DNA of 64,000 nucleotides, taken from the NCBI RefSeq assembly GCF_902148855.1, contig NC_043978.1:40898609-40962608 (forward strand), given 5' to 3'. Positions 25,029 through 37,398 of the stretch are shown here, in pieces. The notes below the pieces were generated by a model. That model had not been told where the DNA came from, made no database searches, and saw only the letters and a list, made by a program, of their open reading frames with translations. The DNA is from Sphaeramia orbicularis (taxonomy: Eukaryota > Chordata > Actinopteri > Kurtiformes > Apogonidae). A program made the translations under genes and the position numbers. The first letter of the stretch is position 1; every line of letters begins with the position of its first letter.

Positions 25029-27584
25029 GCTGCTTACCAATGTATTGAAAGGAAGAAGTGTTTGGGTTTTCACCAAACACCACGGGAGAGCAGAGTACTG
25101 GGACAAAAGAACTGTAATCTTTCTTTCATCTGAGTAAAGCTTTTATTGGAACTACTTGCAAAACTCCAGAGAGTGTAAATTCAGTCTGTTCTAGAGTTTT
25201 AAAAGACTCCATATCTTTGTGGTGTCTGATGCCTTTAGGTGTTATTGAGAAAACAGTTGAATTAATCAACACCTGCCAGATATCTACAAAATATTAAGTG
25301 CAACTCATAGAAGACAGGAAATTGCTTTGTAAAGCACATTTCAGATATTAAACAGCACTTATAAAATCCTTGGATGGGTATTACCAGGAGAGCAACAAAG
25401 AGAGGATATGGAGGCAGTAGAAGGTAAGGGTGGATTTAGAACTACTCAGATATGTGTAATATTAAACATTACACATACGTAAATACTTTATGGGACACCA
25501 ACCACGTGTTATGCTTTGCTTTCACAGATCTGCAGTGTGCATCTGCTGCCCTGCGCAGTGGCCATTTTGCATCCCTGTATTTGTCTAATGTAGCTTAAAT
25601 AGACGAAACCTGACACACCCTTTCTGTGTACTAATGAGCAGTGTTTATGCATGGTGTTGCAGAGGTCTCAGCCTGGTTAATCCTGAGTCTTTGTGTTGCA
25701 AAGTGTGGAATGATGTGGACTGATGAGAAGCTTGAGGGTAGAAACAGGAAACCGTGTGCCAGTTTGAGCTCATGAGCTTTTTTATTATGCCCAAACACAC
25801 ACAGATTTCACTTTAAAGTCCCTCCTGAACTTGTGGTATTGAGTAAAATCAGTTGCTGGTGTGTTCGGTCAGAGTTCAGCATGGCACACGGCTGCCTAAT
25901 GCTGTTAGGGTAATACATTTGGATCATCAGATGACGGCGCATATAACACGTGTTCTGTCCCTCTAGGTTCGGTCCACGCCACGTCTATAGCAGCCAGTCG
26001 TGTGGAGCAGGCTCTGTCGGAGGTAGCGTCCTCTCTGCAGAGCAGTGCCCCCAAACAGGGACCCCTGCACCCCTGGATGACTCTGGCTCAGATCTGGCTG
26101 CATGCAGGTATGAGTCTAGTGTGCTTTATTTTGAAAATGTGACTTTAGTAGTTTTTGTGACCTTTTAACAAGATAGAAAGCAATAGGGATCAGCAATATG
26201 GACAAAAAAGTCTTCCTGATTTCTGTTTTTAGCATCGACATGAGTCAAAAATTGTTTGCTTTATTAAAAGTATATGCTGGATATGTGTAATATCAACAAA
26301 TAATGATGAAAAGCAGCACTTACAAAGGCATCGGTTAAAAAAAACACAAATAGGGTTGACCCAAATACAACACCACTTGTAAGCAATGACAGGAGGAACA
26401 TATGAATGAATATATTACAAGTTTTAGATGCATCTACACATCTCTGGAAGAATGTCTGTCCATTGTTTCATCCACAATGTTTAGCTCTCAACAATGGCTT
26501 GATAGAATGTCATAATTTGTGACAAATATTCATAAGTCAAATGTCAAGGATTTCACAAAAAATATTTTGAGCCACAACTCGGGATTTCAGATCGTAATCA
26601 TTTCCTGATAATGATACAAGGACAATAAACATCTGAAATAGGCTGTGGTTCTTACTGTTGAGCAGAACATGTGTCGGGAGGAAACCATCTTTTATGATTT
26701 AGACATGTTTTACACATCATTCATAAACAAAAACTTAATTAAGTGAATTAATTCTATATATTACCTGTCCCTATTATACAGTATTTATTACTATATTTGG
26801 CTCAAGAAACACCCACCTGTTACAGAGGTATTAAAGGTTTCTTTAAAAGGATTAAAAATTCTAAAATTGAATGACATCAGTTTTATGCCTTAATCTGATT
26901 TTGAAAGGATTAAAAATGCATTGGTTGAAGCCGGTTGGAAATAGCAAATTTCTCTCAAAGTCTGCTGCACCTTGTATGAGAAAATGTTCAAACTAGAGCG
27001 CCTTATGAAGCCAAGAAAAACAAAATCACCAGCAAAAACACCTACCATCACCCGAAATGATTCTATATTCACTTCAAGGGCATCATTAAAACACTGTCTT
27101 AACACTGTCTTAAATTACATTCACTTTTAAAGGTCATAAAAAGCCTTCAATTTAACTTTATGAAACCTGCAAAATTCCTGTCATTTTCAGAGAGTGAGAG
27201 TTTCTGTTTCCCAAAAGCCACATGTTTATCTACCAGTAATAAAAAGATGCCATTCCCTCAGCTATTTTATTCAGGTTTCATCATTTTACCATCATGTCTA
27301 CTCCCATTCTGAGTAATGCGATCCTCTCTCTCTCGGAATAGACATCATCAAACAAGCAAACCTCAAATTGCAGAGAGTGTACCGGGATTTACTCTAAGGC
27401 CTGTATTTAACAGCAGATTGACGGCCTTTGTAAACTAACCAGATCTGATTTCCATCAGAGTACACCGGAGCCCACATTCTCATTTCTGCATCGGCAGCAG
27501 ACACTTAACAGACATGAACACAAGCAGAGTCAAAGAGTATACATAAACAAATGCAGACAGCGCGCACACACACACGCACACACT

Positions 27585-27655
<71 letters not shown>

Positions 27656-30259
27656 AGAGACAGAGGTTTGTTTGTGCTCTTGTTTATCTGTCCAGCTGCT
27701 TCCTGTCAGAGGTGGTCATTTCCAGCTTGGCGACACAGCTAATATAATCATCCAATCACAGGGCAGACAGGCAGACAGTTGAAACTCATTTCCCCTCTGT
27801 GTCTCATTCAGTTTGTATTATTATGTCTTCATCACAGCCATACACAGAAGTAGAACTGGGTAATCAAACAATAACGACATTTATTGGAATGTAATTTAAC
27901 TGTATATCACATTCAATGTCATTATTGAGATATATTTTTTTTTGTTTGTTTTTAGGGTTTAATTTGCAGTTACAGTGTCTGTTAAAACTCATACAAAATG
28001 TTTGAGTGTTGTTTTATAGGAACTCAGATTGAGATGGATTGTTTTTTAGGTCCTTTTTTTTTGCCTCGTAAATAGTTTTTGTCTTTGACGTCATTTTGTC
28101 TTGTTACGATTATTGGATCACGTTATCTTGTTGTATAATTTAAGACAAGAAGTCATTCATTAATCCCTAACCATAAAAGGAATAATGGCATGACATTTAT
28201 CATGAAAATTACTGATATCAACTGATATGAACATTTTGATTATTATGATATTGAGGCCATATCCAGAACAGAGTGTTTTGGGGTTATTAACTGATTTGAC
28301 AATGATATGATGATGCTAAAAGCAGGACATTTTTGCCCTGTGTGTGCGTCTCCAACAGCTGAGGTGTACATTGGCATGTCGAAGCCTGCCGAAGCCTCAG
28401 CCTGCACACAGGAGGCTGCCAATCTCTTCCCCACATCCCATAACGTACTGTACATGAAGGGCCAGATCGCCGAGCTGAGGGGCAACATTGATGAGGCCAA
28501 ACGCTGGTATGAAGAGGCGCTGTCCATCAACCCAACGCATGTCAAGACGATGCAGAGGCTGGTAAGACAAAACACACTGCTCTGTGCTCATCTGCTTCTG
28601 CTGTGTCCTTGTGTTTGGTCTCATGAGGACAGAATAAATCTTCTATCTGCCTGCAGTGTCCATGGAACCACAGGGTTTGTCTGTTTTGCATAATTACCCA
28701 TAGTCCTCTGGGATACCCCTATTAGACCTTCTGTGAAGAGACAGGGCAGTACATCCCTCTTCTGTTCTCCTTGTTCTCTTTGTGCCTTAATGGCTTAATC
28801 TCATTCCTGCCACTGAACAGTCTCTTTCTACGCTGTGTGTTTGTGGAGCTTTGCCCTTATTAAAGACATCCCAAAGCACTTAGTAGGTAGCAGTCGACTG
28901 CAAAACCCCAGAGAAGCTGTCTGCTGCTGACTCACCACAGTCCATCTCTAAATCAAAAGTCCACATTTTGGAGACCTGCTTTTTTACCAGCTGCATCTGA
29001 CTTTATACGAGTGACCTTTGTTTTCCCTCCTCCTCTCTCTCCGGTCACCTTCACTGAGTGGATCCAAAATCAATGTTTTTTCTCTCACATCATCCCCACA
29101 AAGTAGGGGAGGACACAGAGAAACGTCTGTTCTGCTACCTCATTAAAAATGAACACCTGCTGCAGATGATGAGGTTCTCTCATAAAGAGACATGGAAAGC
29201 TAATAACACAGTTCATGTGAGGTAAACTGGTTGTTTCAGCAATTTACCTCCAACAGTAAAATAGAAATGCACAAAAAAGGCTAATAATGGATTTAGGATG
29301 TCTGTCTCTGAATTCAAATAGAGACTACATAAGTACAACTCATGTAAATTGTCCCTTTTTCTCTCCACAGGGTCTGATCCTCCACCAGCTGCAGCGCTAC
29401 AGTTTGTCAGAAAAGGTTCTTCGGGACGCTGTTCAGGTCAACAGGTGTGTGTGTTTACCAGTGCATGAGTGTTTTCAGACCTATGCTTTATTCACGCTGG
29501 TATGAATAACTTGATTGAGTTTGTAACTATTCTCCCTTTGGTTTGTCATTGTCACACGATAATAAAGGCTATTGTATTCTATTCTATTCTATTCTATTCC
29601 TGTTCTAGATTCTTTTCAATCAGAGTAAAATCCAATCGACGAAAATGCATCATTAGAGAATTACTTGAGAAATCAGTATGTTTTTTGGGTTCAGAGGAAC
29701 GTAAATACTACAAGAAGAGTCCTGTTCTGCTGTACTAGTGTAGATGTCTATGAGAGGGGCATTGTGCAGCTAGCTGTTAGTATTACTACACAAGCTGCTA
29801 CAGTTTATGTACTCTGCCACATCCCAGAATGCAAAGCACACTTATGCACCTGATAGGTGGATCACATTTCCACCGCTAATGAACTGCTCCTGAATTCCTG
29901 AGGAGCACCGAACTAGAACACCTCTTCTAAAAGGTCTCATTGCAGTAGTTTTTGTCGACACACTATTTTGATTACTGCCCAAACAAAATGTCCAGACGAG
30001 GGAAAACAAAACATTAATTGATTCACATGGACTAAAGATTGCGAGTGTGAAAACGCTGTAATTTTCTTCCTTTTGTGGCATTCATGATAGTATTTGTTCT
30101 TCTGTCCTCAGTACGGCTCACGATGTGTGGAACAGTCTGGGTGAGGTGTTGCAAGCTCAGGGCAACGCCGCCGCTGCCACCGAGTGTTTTCTCACCGCCT
30201 TGGAGCTGGAGGCTAGCAGCCCCATTCTGCCATTCACCATCATACCCAGAGCACTATGA
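5177..30259 (+). CDS. ttc7b: Tetratricopeptide repeat protein 7B, complete, 21 exons, 855 residues
   Basis: Model: join(5177..5297, 7789..7943, 8191..8266, 8363..8455, 11036..11199, 11508..11629, 12519..12597, 12914..13089, 13235..13298, 14124..14261, 15180..15368, 15504..15621, 16082..16139, 17116..17188, 17377..17537, 18691..18807, 19090..19187, 25967..26107, 28359..28561, 29371..29444, 30112..30259). Length is 2568 nt with all phases consistent. The N-terminus [11 protein letters not shown] and the segments [51 protein letters not shown] and the end FTIIPRAL match vertebrate TTC7B (843 residues in human). TTC7B is an alpha-helical TPR scaffold that holds PI4KA with hyccin/FAM126 and EFR3 at the plasma membrane to make PI4P. 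TPR helices fill most of the length, with clear units at the C-terminus ([24 protein letters not shown]). Intron 17 (6.8 kb) contains two further candidate in-phase exons, listed separately. Confidence 0.95.
8456..11035. other. ttc7b intron 4 with a possible decayed interspersed element
   Basis: This 2.6 kb intron is AT-rich. Variants of GTAACRGAGYGAGG recur at about 8556, 8734, 8921 and 8943. A minus-strand open stretch at 9544-9780 ends in frame but matches nothing I recognise, and adjoining minus-strand sequence to about 9360 looks like decayed coding. This could be an old transposon or a processed pseudogene. No ends or target duplication were found. Confidence 0.3.
15665..15790. repeat. 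Fragment of a fish interspersed repeat (AGGGCTGTGCAATATAT type)
   Basis: AGGGCTGTGCAATATATTGA followed by an A-rich run and AAAATCGTGATTATTCC is a phrase I recall as repeated across teleost genomes. The copy is degenerate and its limits are approximate. It lies in ttc7b intron 12. Confidence 0.4.
17301..17376 (+). repeat. (GT)n microsatellite abutting the ttc7b exon 15 acceptor
   Basis: From GTGTGTCTGTTTGTCTG the sequence becomes pure GT to about 17360, then GCGTGTGCGCGTGTAG, with exon 15 beginning at 17377. The repeat occupies the place where a polypyrimidine tract would normally lie. Transcribed on the plus strand it is a long UG repeat. Confidence 0.95.
19540..19892 (+). CDS. Candidate alternative exon of ttc7b: Pro/Ser-rich, in phase, reaching a stop
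   Basis: A strong acceptor (CCCTCTCTCTTTTTTGAGTCTCAG, ending 19539) starts a stretch that is open for 117 codons in the phase left by ttc7b exon 17, ending at TGA 19890-19892. Spliced there, the protein would read DPETG then [20 protein letters not shown], a long Ser/Pro tract with PPPPPLPPP, and [18 protein letters not shown]. As a terminal exon it would remove all TPRs after residue 668. Alternatively a GTAATC donor at 19792 would make a 252-nt, frame-preserving cassette. No poly(A) signal was assigned to the terminal version. Low-complexity coding can stay open by chance, so this is a prediction. Confidence 0.35.
20260..20572. repeat. Degenerate copy of a widespread teleost interspersed repeat
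   Basis: The phrases TTTTTCACCATTTTCTGTCA, ATTTTATGGACCATACAA and GAGAAAATAATCAACGAATT, with a distant ATAATTGATTCATCAGATTA, match from memory a common fish repeat whose ends are rich in ATTAATCGATTAAT. Terminal repeats are too decayed here to define exact ends. It lies in ttc7b intron 17. Confidence 0.5.
22455..22505 (+). CDS. Candidate 51-nt cassette exon of ttc7b
   Basis: A long pyrimidine tract (CCCCCCCCCCCCATCC then TTCGGTTTTTTCAAG) precedes 51 open bases followed by a strong TTT|GTAAGT donor. The exon is 17 codons long and takes the same phase (1-1) as the exon 17/18 junction, so including it inserts residues without a shift. The product would read [28 protein letters not shown]. Length, phase and both splice sites fit a regulated cassette exon, but no transcript evidence is available here. 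Confidence 0.55.
22981..23182. mobile_element. hAT-like MITE with perfect 8-bp target-site duplication
   Basis: A 202-bp element has an outer repeat GTCATCAACCCTGGTCCTGG matched by the inverse of CCAGAACCAGGGTTGACCATC, continuing through AGCCACTATCCT and CATGTTTTAGATG. It is flanked by TTATAGAA on both sides (22973-22980 and 23183-23190). An 8-bp duplication and CAGGG-type ends place it among hAT MITEs, a type abundant in fish. It has no coding capacity. It lies in ttc7b intron 17. Confidence 0.9.
23290..23680 (-). mobile_element. Fragment of an L1-clade LINE (3' end of ORF2)
   Basis: Read on the minus strand, this stretch gives [19 protein letters not shown], then [24 protein letters not shown] and [14 protein letters not shown]. 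That order of motifs is the cysteine-containing C-terminal region of L1/Tx1-like reverse transcriptases. It is a fossil: at least one stop and one frame change interrupt it, and the reverse-transcriptase and endonuclease domains are missing. It lies antisense in ttc7b intron 17, immediately beside the hAT MITE. Confidence 0.75.
24939..25024. repeat. Compound (CA)n / (CACAGA)n microsatellite
   Basis: About 85 bases of CACACA with interspersed CAGACA units, ending in a pure CA run. Confidence 0.95.
27561..27652. repeat. (CA)n microsatellite in ttc7b intron 18
   Basis: An imperfect CA repeat of about 90 bases, broken by ACG and CATA units. Intron 18 (26108-28358) otherwise shows no coding signal. 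Confidence 0.95.
29535..29597 (-). repeat. End of a fish retroposon with (TATTC)n tail, inverted
   Basis: TTTGTCATTGTCACACGATAA, then TAAAGGCTATTG and four ATTCT units. The same pieces occur in the opposite orientation at 54976-55080, so both are copies of one repeat family. It lies in ttc7b intron 20. Confidence 0.5.
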
Positions 30260-30263
30260 AACA

Positions 30264-30299
<36 letters not shown>

Positions 30300-31870
30300 C
30301 TCTCTCTCACACAGTTCTTGTACTGTAGCACAGCGGCACAAAACATAAACACTTCTCATACACACACGGCATGCCTGCATGCTGCTTCCACACCTGCACA
30401 AAGTTTGACTGCCGAGCCCTCAAACACACACAATATACAGATGCTTTTTTTTTTTTTTGCCATCCCATAACTGCTTCCCCTTTCTCTCCCCACAATGCCT
30501 TGCTGTGGCTGTGTGACCCTTCGCATCATAAGAGTCCTGCTGCTGAAAACCTGTTGGTTGCCATAGAGACGCACCCTCAGCTTGTCTGTTGCCACATCAT
30601 GTGTGTCTACGCGTGAGAGATCCTGAGTCTGTGCGCTGATAAGTTGCTTGTGTGTATCAATATGCACTTTTTGTGTGTGCCTGTTTGTGTCTGTGCATGT
30701 ACACCACATCTGTATGTGTGTGCCAACATGTTGCCTGTGCATATTTGTGTGCATTTGTATGTGATTTGTAGTATGCTGTGTGTGCTTGTTTTGTCCTGTT
30801 TAAAGATGTAAATAAGAATGACTCTTGAGTTACTTCTCTGGTGTTGTTAGCATTAAGAGTTTACATTTTGTTTACATGGTATCTTGCCATTTTTCTTTCA
30901 CACACTGAGGGTTGATTAGCAGATACGGATGGATTGTGGGCAGTTTTGTTTATATCTTTTTCTAAGCCAAATATTACACACACTACACACTGAAGTGACC
31001 ACTGCGCACACATGCATTCTCATTTACATAAATACAATTTGCCACAAACACACACATGTTCACTCGTTGCTGTTTAAATGGAGAGAATCATAGTTACTGT
31101 AAGGCTGTCCGTGGACAGTCAGATTTATGAGAGTCTACTGGAGCACCGACAGACAGGATCAACAGATCGCTGAGGAATCAAACCATTAAATTCTAAATGC
31201 CAAAACCCAGGCTCCATTTACACACACAGGAAATCTTTTTTAAACTGCTCCTCTGTAAGAAAGTGTCAGCTCCCAGTCTTAAATTAAAGCACATTGCGTC
31301 TTGTGTTTACAGCCTTCATCTGTCCAATTTTGTCATATTTTACAGACTTACTGAGATATACAGTATTTATATTATCAGCCTGGCTTTCTGTCAGTTTACA
31401 CCAAATGAAAGATACATAAATACCTTAATAAATGTGCATTTTCAGTTCTTCCTGCTTAATTAGAACACTTGACTTTAAAAATAGTTATGACTCGTAAACC
31501 TTTTAAAAAAAAAAAAAAAAAAACAGATTTCCTGTTGTGTCTAAATGCAGTCACAGTGATTGTGTTGTCTTCATGTCCTGTCACAGTCATGTCAAATACA
31601 ACTAGATGAATATAATCTTTCTCTTTTTCCTATTTGATTTTTAAATATAAATACAAAGAGTTATTGTTGTATATATGATTGTTTCATGTGAATCATTGTT
31701 ATTATTTTAGAAAGTAAATTATAAATATATTTTCTGGAGAATGATGTTACTGAGATGCTGTTGGAGGAATAAGAGGACGGCCTGATTCTTTTCAGGGAGT
31801 CCTCTGTGCTGTAAATGAATGACTGAAAGGAGGATGATAATAATAAAATAGTTAAAACAATATCTCCTGG
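30260..31870 (+). other. Probable ttc7b 3' UTR
   Basis: After the ttc7b stop there is a (CA)n tract (30265-30298) and about 1.5 kb without coding signal. AATAAA hexamers at 31427-31432 and 31843-31848 are the best poly(A) candidates, giving 3' UTRs of about 1.2 or 1.6 kb. Transcript ends were not determined. Confidence 0.45.
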
Positions 31871-34429
31871 TCTCTTATCATAATTTATGTAAAGAGTAAT
31901 GTACAGAGTTGGTAATTATTGTGGAATAAACCACAGGGAGTCTTGATCACCTGCATATGATATGGCTGTTTACTTCAGAAATAAATCATTTTCCAAAGAA
32001 ATGTTTAGAAATTTGCATCATTTAAAAATAATTGTATTTCTCCTGCTAAATAATATGTCTGACTCGTAGCAATAGTTAAATAGTTTTATTAGTATAGAAC
32101 ATATTATATACTATAACTAATAGTATAAAACATTTCTGTTAATTAGAATCAGGACTTCAACAAAGCTGTGTATAAATACATGAAATCCCCACACTGATTT
32201 TTGGAATGCTCTTTCCAAATTGTTAAGTTTCTGAGGTCACATTATAGCAGCCACCATCTTGGCTCCTTGGACCAGGAAGTGACCATATATAGACACAAAG
32301 AGGAGCATGAGAGGTGAGCTAATGCTAAATGCTAGCATTCTGACACGCTGAAACTATAACAAACAGTTGTTACAAAAGAATTTGAGAGTCTTGTTAATGT
32401 AACTTACTATACAAAACTGCATTTGGGCCATCTGTCAGGAAAAATATGATTTATTAAAAAAAAAAAAAACTCAGATTTTGATGAGCAAGCTATCGATGAC
32501 ACTTGCTAATCAAAGCTTTACACATATAATCCTAAAATCTTATCACTGGAGGAATAACATGAAGATAAACCATCAGAATACTTATAACATCCAAGTAAAA
32601 TAATGACTTAAAAGTTTTTTGGGGTTTTTATACAGAAGTTCAGTATAGGTTTATGGGCCTTTTTGGAGCCTGCCCCCAGTGGCTGTCAGTGGTATTACAC
32701 TTGGCTCTACTTCCTCCCCCTTTGGTTAATTCAGAGGTGTGTGTTTGTGTGTGGTATTCCAGCTGGCTGTGACCTCAGGCCCAGCAGTGTGTGTTACTGT
32801 CTCAGGTGTTTGACTGTCAGTGGATAGGCGTGTTGTCGTTTGTGTGTTTTTTATGAGGGGATTAAAGCACTGACAGCCTTTGTCCCGAAGTGTCAGGAAG
32901 CCACAGTTCAGTTTCACACACACCACTGGCCTCCCACGGCTGAGATCCCGGGTGGATTCTCAGTTATCAGTAACAGAGTCTCCCCGAAAGGTCATGGCCT
33001 CTGCCAGACGGCCAATTAGTCTTTCTTCACAAGAAGTATTGTACAGCGAACTGCTTGTACACTGAGGCTGAATTTGTATGTTTTTTTGATAAGAGAAATG
33101 AAAATAGCTGAATCCCAGACAAGTGTGCACAGATGGAGATGTGCTGTAGGTTTGCATCTCCATCTGTTATTTGAGCTGACTCATTCAAATGAAAAGCTAT
33201 GTCATGTCTTTTTTTTCTGGAAAATTAAACTAATCATAAGCTCATGGCATTCATTCAGAGATGCACAGAGACAGCTGCTCTCCTTTAGTCAGACATTTCC
33301 TAGGTGGGATGTAGACTAATATATTTGAAGTGAATATATTTAAAGATGCAACATGTAACAAACTGCATACTGGTATCAAATATTTTCATTTTTAGAGTCA
33401 GTTTGTTGTTTTTCATTAGTAGCTAAATATATATATCATATGTGAGAGTGAAATACATTTCTTTTTTATCTGGTGGCATATAAACCTTAAACACTGACTA
33501 AAGTAAAAGTCTATATACTCACCCATTGCCCTGTTTAAACCTGTGAAAAATCATTGTCTTGTACAACACTGGGTATCTTGAAGTTGACCATACACTGCAC
33601 AGTTAATGCTAAATATCCTCCACCTATACAATGTAAAAAAATTACCCAAATAATTGCAAATCACTAAAGTTATGGCAAACTGATAGCAACAAATATACGC
33701 CATATGTATACCTATTCAACTGCTCATTAACGTAAATATCTAATAACCTCTTTTAATTCACAATTTATAGGTTAATTTTTATGTGATTTTAGCAGTCCTA
33801 TTTCTTTTTAACCTTTGTGTTTTTTTTATTTTGCTTTAGCACTTTGTATTGTTATTATTTTATTTACTTATCATATTTGTCATATCATTTCTTTATTACC
33901 CCACCCCCCAAAGGGCAGGCAAGGGGTATTGTTTTAGGTTTGGTTTGTTTCTTGTTTGTATGTTTGTTAACACTTTAGCAGCAAAACTATTGGTTGAATT
34001 CATACCAAATTGGGTTTATAGATTGCCAGTGACCCAGAATAGATGTGATTACATTTTGGGAAAAGTAGGTCAAAGTTCAAAATTTTTTTTATACATTTTT
34101 GAAATCTTTAAAAAAAATTTTTTTTTTTCTTCACATTTACTTATAATGGCTGAAATTTGTCAATGCTGACATCATTACATGCATAGACACGATGACATCA
34201 GCTGAATCTATAACAAAATAAGCTACAATACGTGCGAGGGGCGGGGTTTGTTGTGCCTGACACCACTTGTTTTAGTTACTTCAGTCTTACTCTTTGTGTC
34301 TTCAATCGGTTTTATGGCTTTGAGCTCCTGTGATTGCTTTTATTGCTGTTGCTGGATAACAACTTTTACTGTTTTTACAATGTGATGTCATCTTTCTTAC
34401 TATTTTTCTTACTGTCGTCTTACTACTAC

Positions 34430-34441
34430 TATTATTATTAA

Positions 34442-34495
<54 letters not shown>
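34430..34495. repeat. (ATT)n microsatellite
   Basis: About 20 ATT units with one interruption, in the ttc7b-calm1 spacer. Confidence 0.95.
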
Positions 34496-35627
34496 GCATT
34501 AGTGCATTTGGACGTGTAGACATGGTTAAGAGGATCTTCAAACCAAACCAAGTTCAAACCAAGCATGAAAAGGAAAGCTCAAACTGTTTTACTTCACAGT
34601 CAACACATCTCAACCAAACAGATCACCGTCAAGATGTGGTACATTTGCATCATGGCTTTGCAGTGGACAAATCTGCAGCAACTGTGTGATGCTGTCAGTC
34701 AATATCAACCAGTATCTCAGAGGAATGTTTCCATTACCTTGTTGAAGCTAGTTCCTGCAGAATTAAGGTGGTTCTGAAGCTAAAAGGGGTCCAATCTAGT
34801 ATTTGCAAGGTGTACCTAATAAAATGGCCTATGAGTGTGCAACAAAGTGACATAGTTTTTATTTAGCCTTTATTCAAATAAAATAATAGGATACAGGAAA
34901 TATATGCTTAGTATTAAAAACACATGAAAATCTTTACTGAATTACTTCTAATGGCAAAAAATTTGCATTTATTGCAATCTCTGTTGTCACAACAAAAAGT
35001 AACCCAAACAAACATATTAAATGAAACCTGGTGTAAATTAATGCACCAGAAGGTTAATGCCATAAATATCTGCTCAAGAGTTGAAGACGTTACATGTAAA
35101 GGGACGTCACACTAAGAAGTTGTTATACTTTTAATGAGGTTTATATATCTCCTGTGTTTGGATTCAGATATGTATGTGTGGTCATTATGACTTGATAAAA
35201 CAACAAACCTGGCCAAGTACAGTAAGTATATCAAATATCTACACCTAATATAATAAAATTTGTAAATCTCAATAAAAAACTGCTTTGATTTTTCTGCTTT
35301 TGATGCTTTTTCACATATAAACACAGGTCACAATGTCTTAATTTTAGATTAAATTCCATGTCAGAGGGGTTAGTAATAAAGACTAACTGTTTTTTTTTTT
35401 TTTCTTTGTCATTTCATGTTCCTAGGAACACTGTCCAGTGTCAACTGTTAGTGATTAGTAGCATCTTGAATTCAGTTTTTAAAAAATGGAGCAATACTTT
35501 ATCTACCATCCGCAAAGAAACCTCCACAATATTTGACAAGTTCATAGTTTTTCACCAGAGGGGAAATGTCCTGTTGAGGCCAGTGACAGTGATAATTACA
35601 TCACATACAGAAGTCTGTGCTACTCCA

Positions 35628-35628
<1 letters not shown>

Positions 35629-35659
<31 letters not shown>

Positions 35660-35684
35660 ACACACATACACACACACACACACA

Positions 35685-35759
<75 letters not shown>
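35629..35759. repeat. (CA)n microsatellite, about 130 bases
   Basis: Long CA repeat with CATA interruptions. The Thr-His open frame across it is an artefact. Confidence 0.97.
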
Positions 35760-35761
<2 letters not shown>

Positions 35762-37392
35762 TTCCTCTGGCTGTCAAGTGAAAAACTTAAATATTTATAT
35801 GGGTGAAAGCTGGAGCCAGGAGTGGGGGGTGGTGTGTCAGTGTCTGTCTATGCATATTTTGTGTGCTACTTTAAACTGGTTTAGTGCATTTGTCGTCATC
35901 ACTGGATGAAGGCTACACTGTCAATAAGTGTGTGTGAGATGAGTTTCAGGGAGCTAAAAGGAATCCTCTGGATTGGAAACCCTGTTAATATCGCTGGAGT
36001 GGCAGCTCGCTAATGGCAAGCAGCAAGCAGCAGCAAGATATATTAATACACTTCAGACAGTTACATAACTGGAGCTACTAAATGTGTGTGTGCGCAAGGG
36101 AGATACATGGATAAATCTAACACCTCCTACACTTCCTCATCACTCTCTTTCCTCTCATCTTCATCTGTGTGTGTCTAGTTCTCCATCTCTGCCACATTTT
36201 TTCAATAATACATGGTAGAATGGTGTTTAATGCTGCTGTGGGGGGTGCATTTAAAGGGACATGGCAGAGTTGTGGAAACTCAGCAGCAGTTTGGACAGAC
36301 GGGTCCAGCTTCATCAGAAGGCACGTCCTCACTACATTATATGCAGCAGAATTCAGCTGCCGAGTAAACAGGGTTGTGTTTGTGTTCAGAGTTTTAAGAC
36401 GCACTGTGAATCTGTTTTTATTTTCTCTATTCATCCCTCTCTTTTCCTCAAGTCTTGGGTTTCTATTATTGTCTTTCAACCTCTTCATCTCTCCCCCTTC
36501 GTCTCCTTTCTCCATCTACTGAAACTCCCACGGTTTTCTGCTCCCTCTTTCCCTTCCACCCATCCCATCGCCTTGCTGCGTTGCCTAGCAACACCTCCTC
36601 ATCTGCAGACAGACGATCTTGATGATCGAGAACTTGTGACACCACTCCATATACACACATCATTGTACTACTGGATGGCTGAGGACATGTTGGTGTCAAT
36701 AACTGTCAGGGTGGGGTTCATGATGGGAGTCAGTTGAATCACATCAGTGTTTGAATCCTTTCTCCTGTTTTCAGTGCATACTTGGATTTCCACTTGAGTG
36801 TTTTTCTTTGTGTTATTCTGCCACTATCACAGCTGTTACGAGCAGATGCAATCTTTAGATTTTCATCAGTTTTAGCTTCGTTTGTCTGACTTCACAGTCT
36901 GATTCATTAAAGTGTTGACATTATTAGTTCTTATTTAGTCTTTCAGTTTTGGTTTCAGATTACAGCTTAGTGTCTCGTTTTCTCTCTATTTTGATGAATT
37001 TGCTAGTTTCTTTCCCAGGTATTATGAAGCCTTGATCTAGACAAGCTGAAAATGTGATTAAATGAACACTGAACCATAAACATAGAAACTGGTTTCACCT
37101 TAAGTTTTGTAATTTTAGTTTATTGTAATTTTTGTCTTATAAACCATTTTCCATAGCCTTAGTTTCCATGAACAGCTTGTCTAACATGTTCAGTGACTGT
37201 ACTTTGAATCTAAGAGCCAAGTTTCATCACAACAGGTTTTCTTTAGGTGGGCTTTAGTGTCTGTGCTCACACTTTACATCATATGTATTTAGTACCATGA
37301 TGAGTCATTTGAAAGCAGCACTTCCCCTACAGACTCATCCCCAAGTACGAAATAAACACCAAGACCTGACACAATGTCTTAGTTCATGATAT

Positions 37393-37398
37393 TTTATT
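37393..37398 (-). promoter_or_regulatory. Candidate poly(A) signal of calm1
   Basis: AATAAA on the minus strand (CCAATAAAATATCATG), about 1.13 kb beyond the calm1 stop. A long 3' UTR is usual for vertebrate calmodulin genes. The 3' UTR would span about 37380-38528 and includes a short CA tract and an A-rich stretch near 38157. Confidence 0.6.

Larger units (their letters stand above)
19188..25966. other. ttc7b intron 17, large and repeat-rich
   Basis: At 6.8 kb this is the longest ttc7b intron. It holds two candidate alternative exons (19540, 22455), a degenerate fish repeat, a hAT MITE, an antisense L1 fragment and a compound (CA)n tract. The remaining sequence shows no coding signal. It interrupts the protein at DPETG|S. 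Confidence 0.7.
31871..37379. other. Intergenic interval between ttc7b and calm1 3' ends
   Basis: This 5.5 kb separates two convergent genes. It contains an apparent fish repeat at about 32230-32700 (GCCACCATCTTGGCTCCTTG and, further on, GGAGCCTGCCCCCAGTGGCT), an (ATT)n tract at 34430-34495 and a long (CA)n tract at 35629-35759. Open frames here, up to 183 codons, are repeat-driven or lack splice and motif support. No gene was recognised. Confidence 0.6.

Noticed and set aside
27551-27742. Thr-His-rich frame in ttc7b intron 18
   Set aside because: Translation of a (CA)n repeat.
35358-35909. Plus-strand open frame of 183 codons
   Set aside because: Most of its length is the Thr-His translation of a (CA)n microsatellite.
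36261-36737. Plus-strand open frame of 158 codons, overlapped by 117- and 132-codon frames
   Set aside because: Three overlapping frames on both strands in CT-rich spacer, with no motif or plausible promoter; the openness looks like a composition effect.
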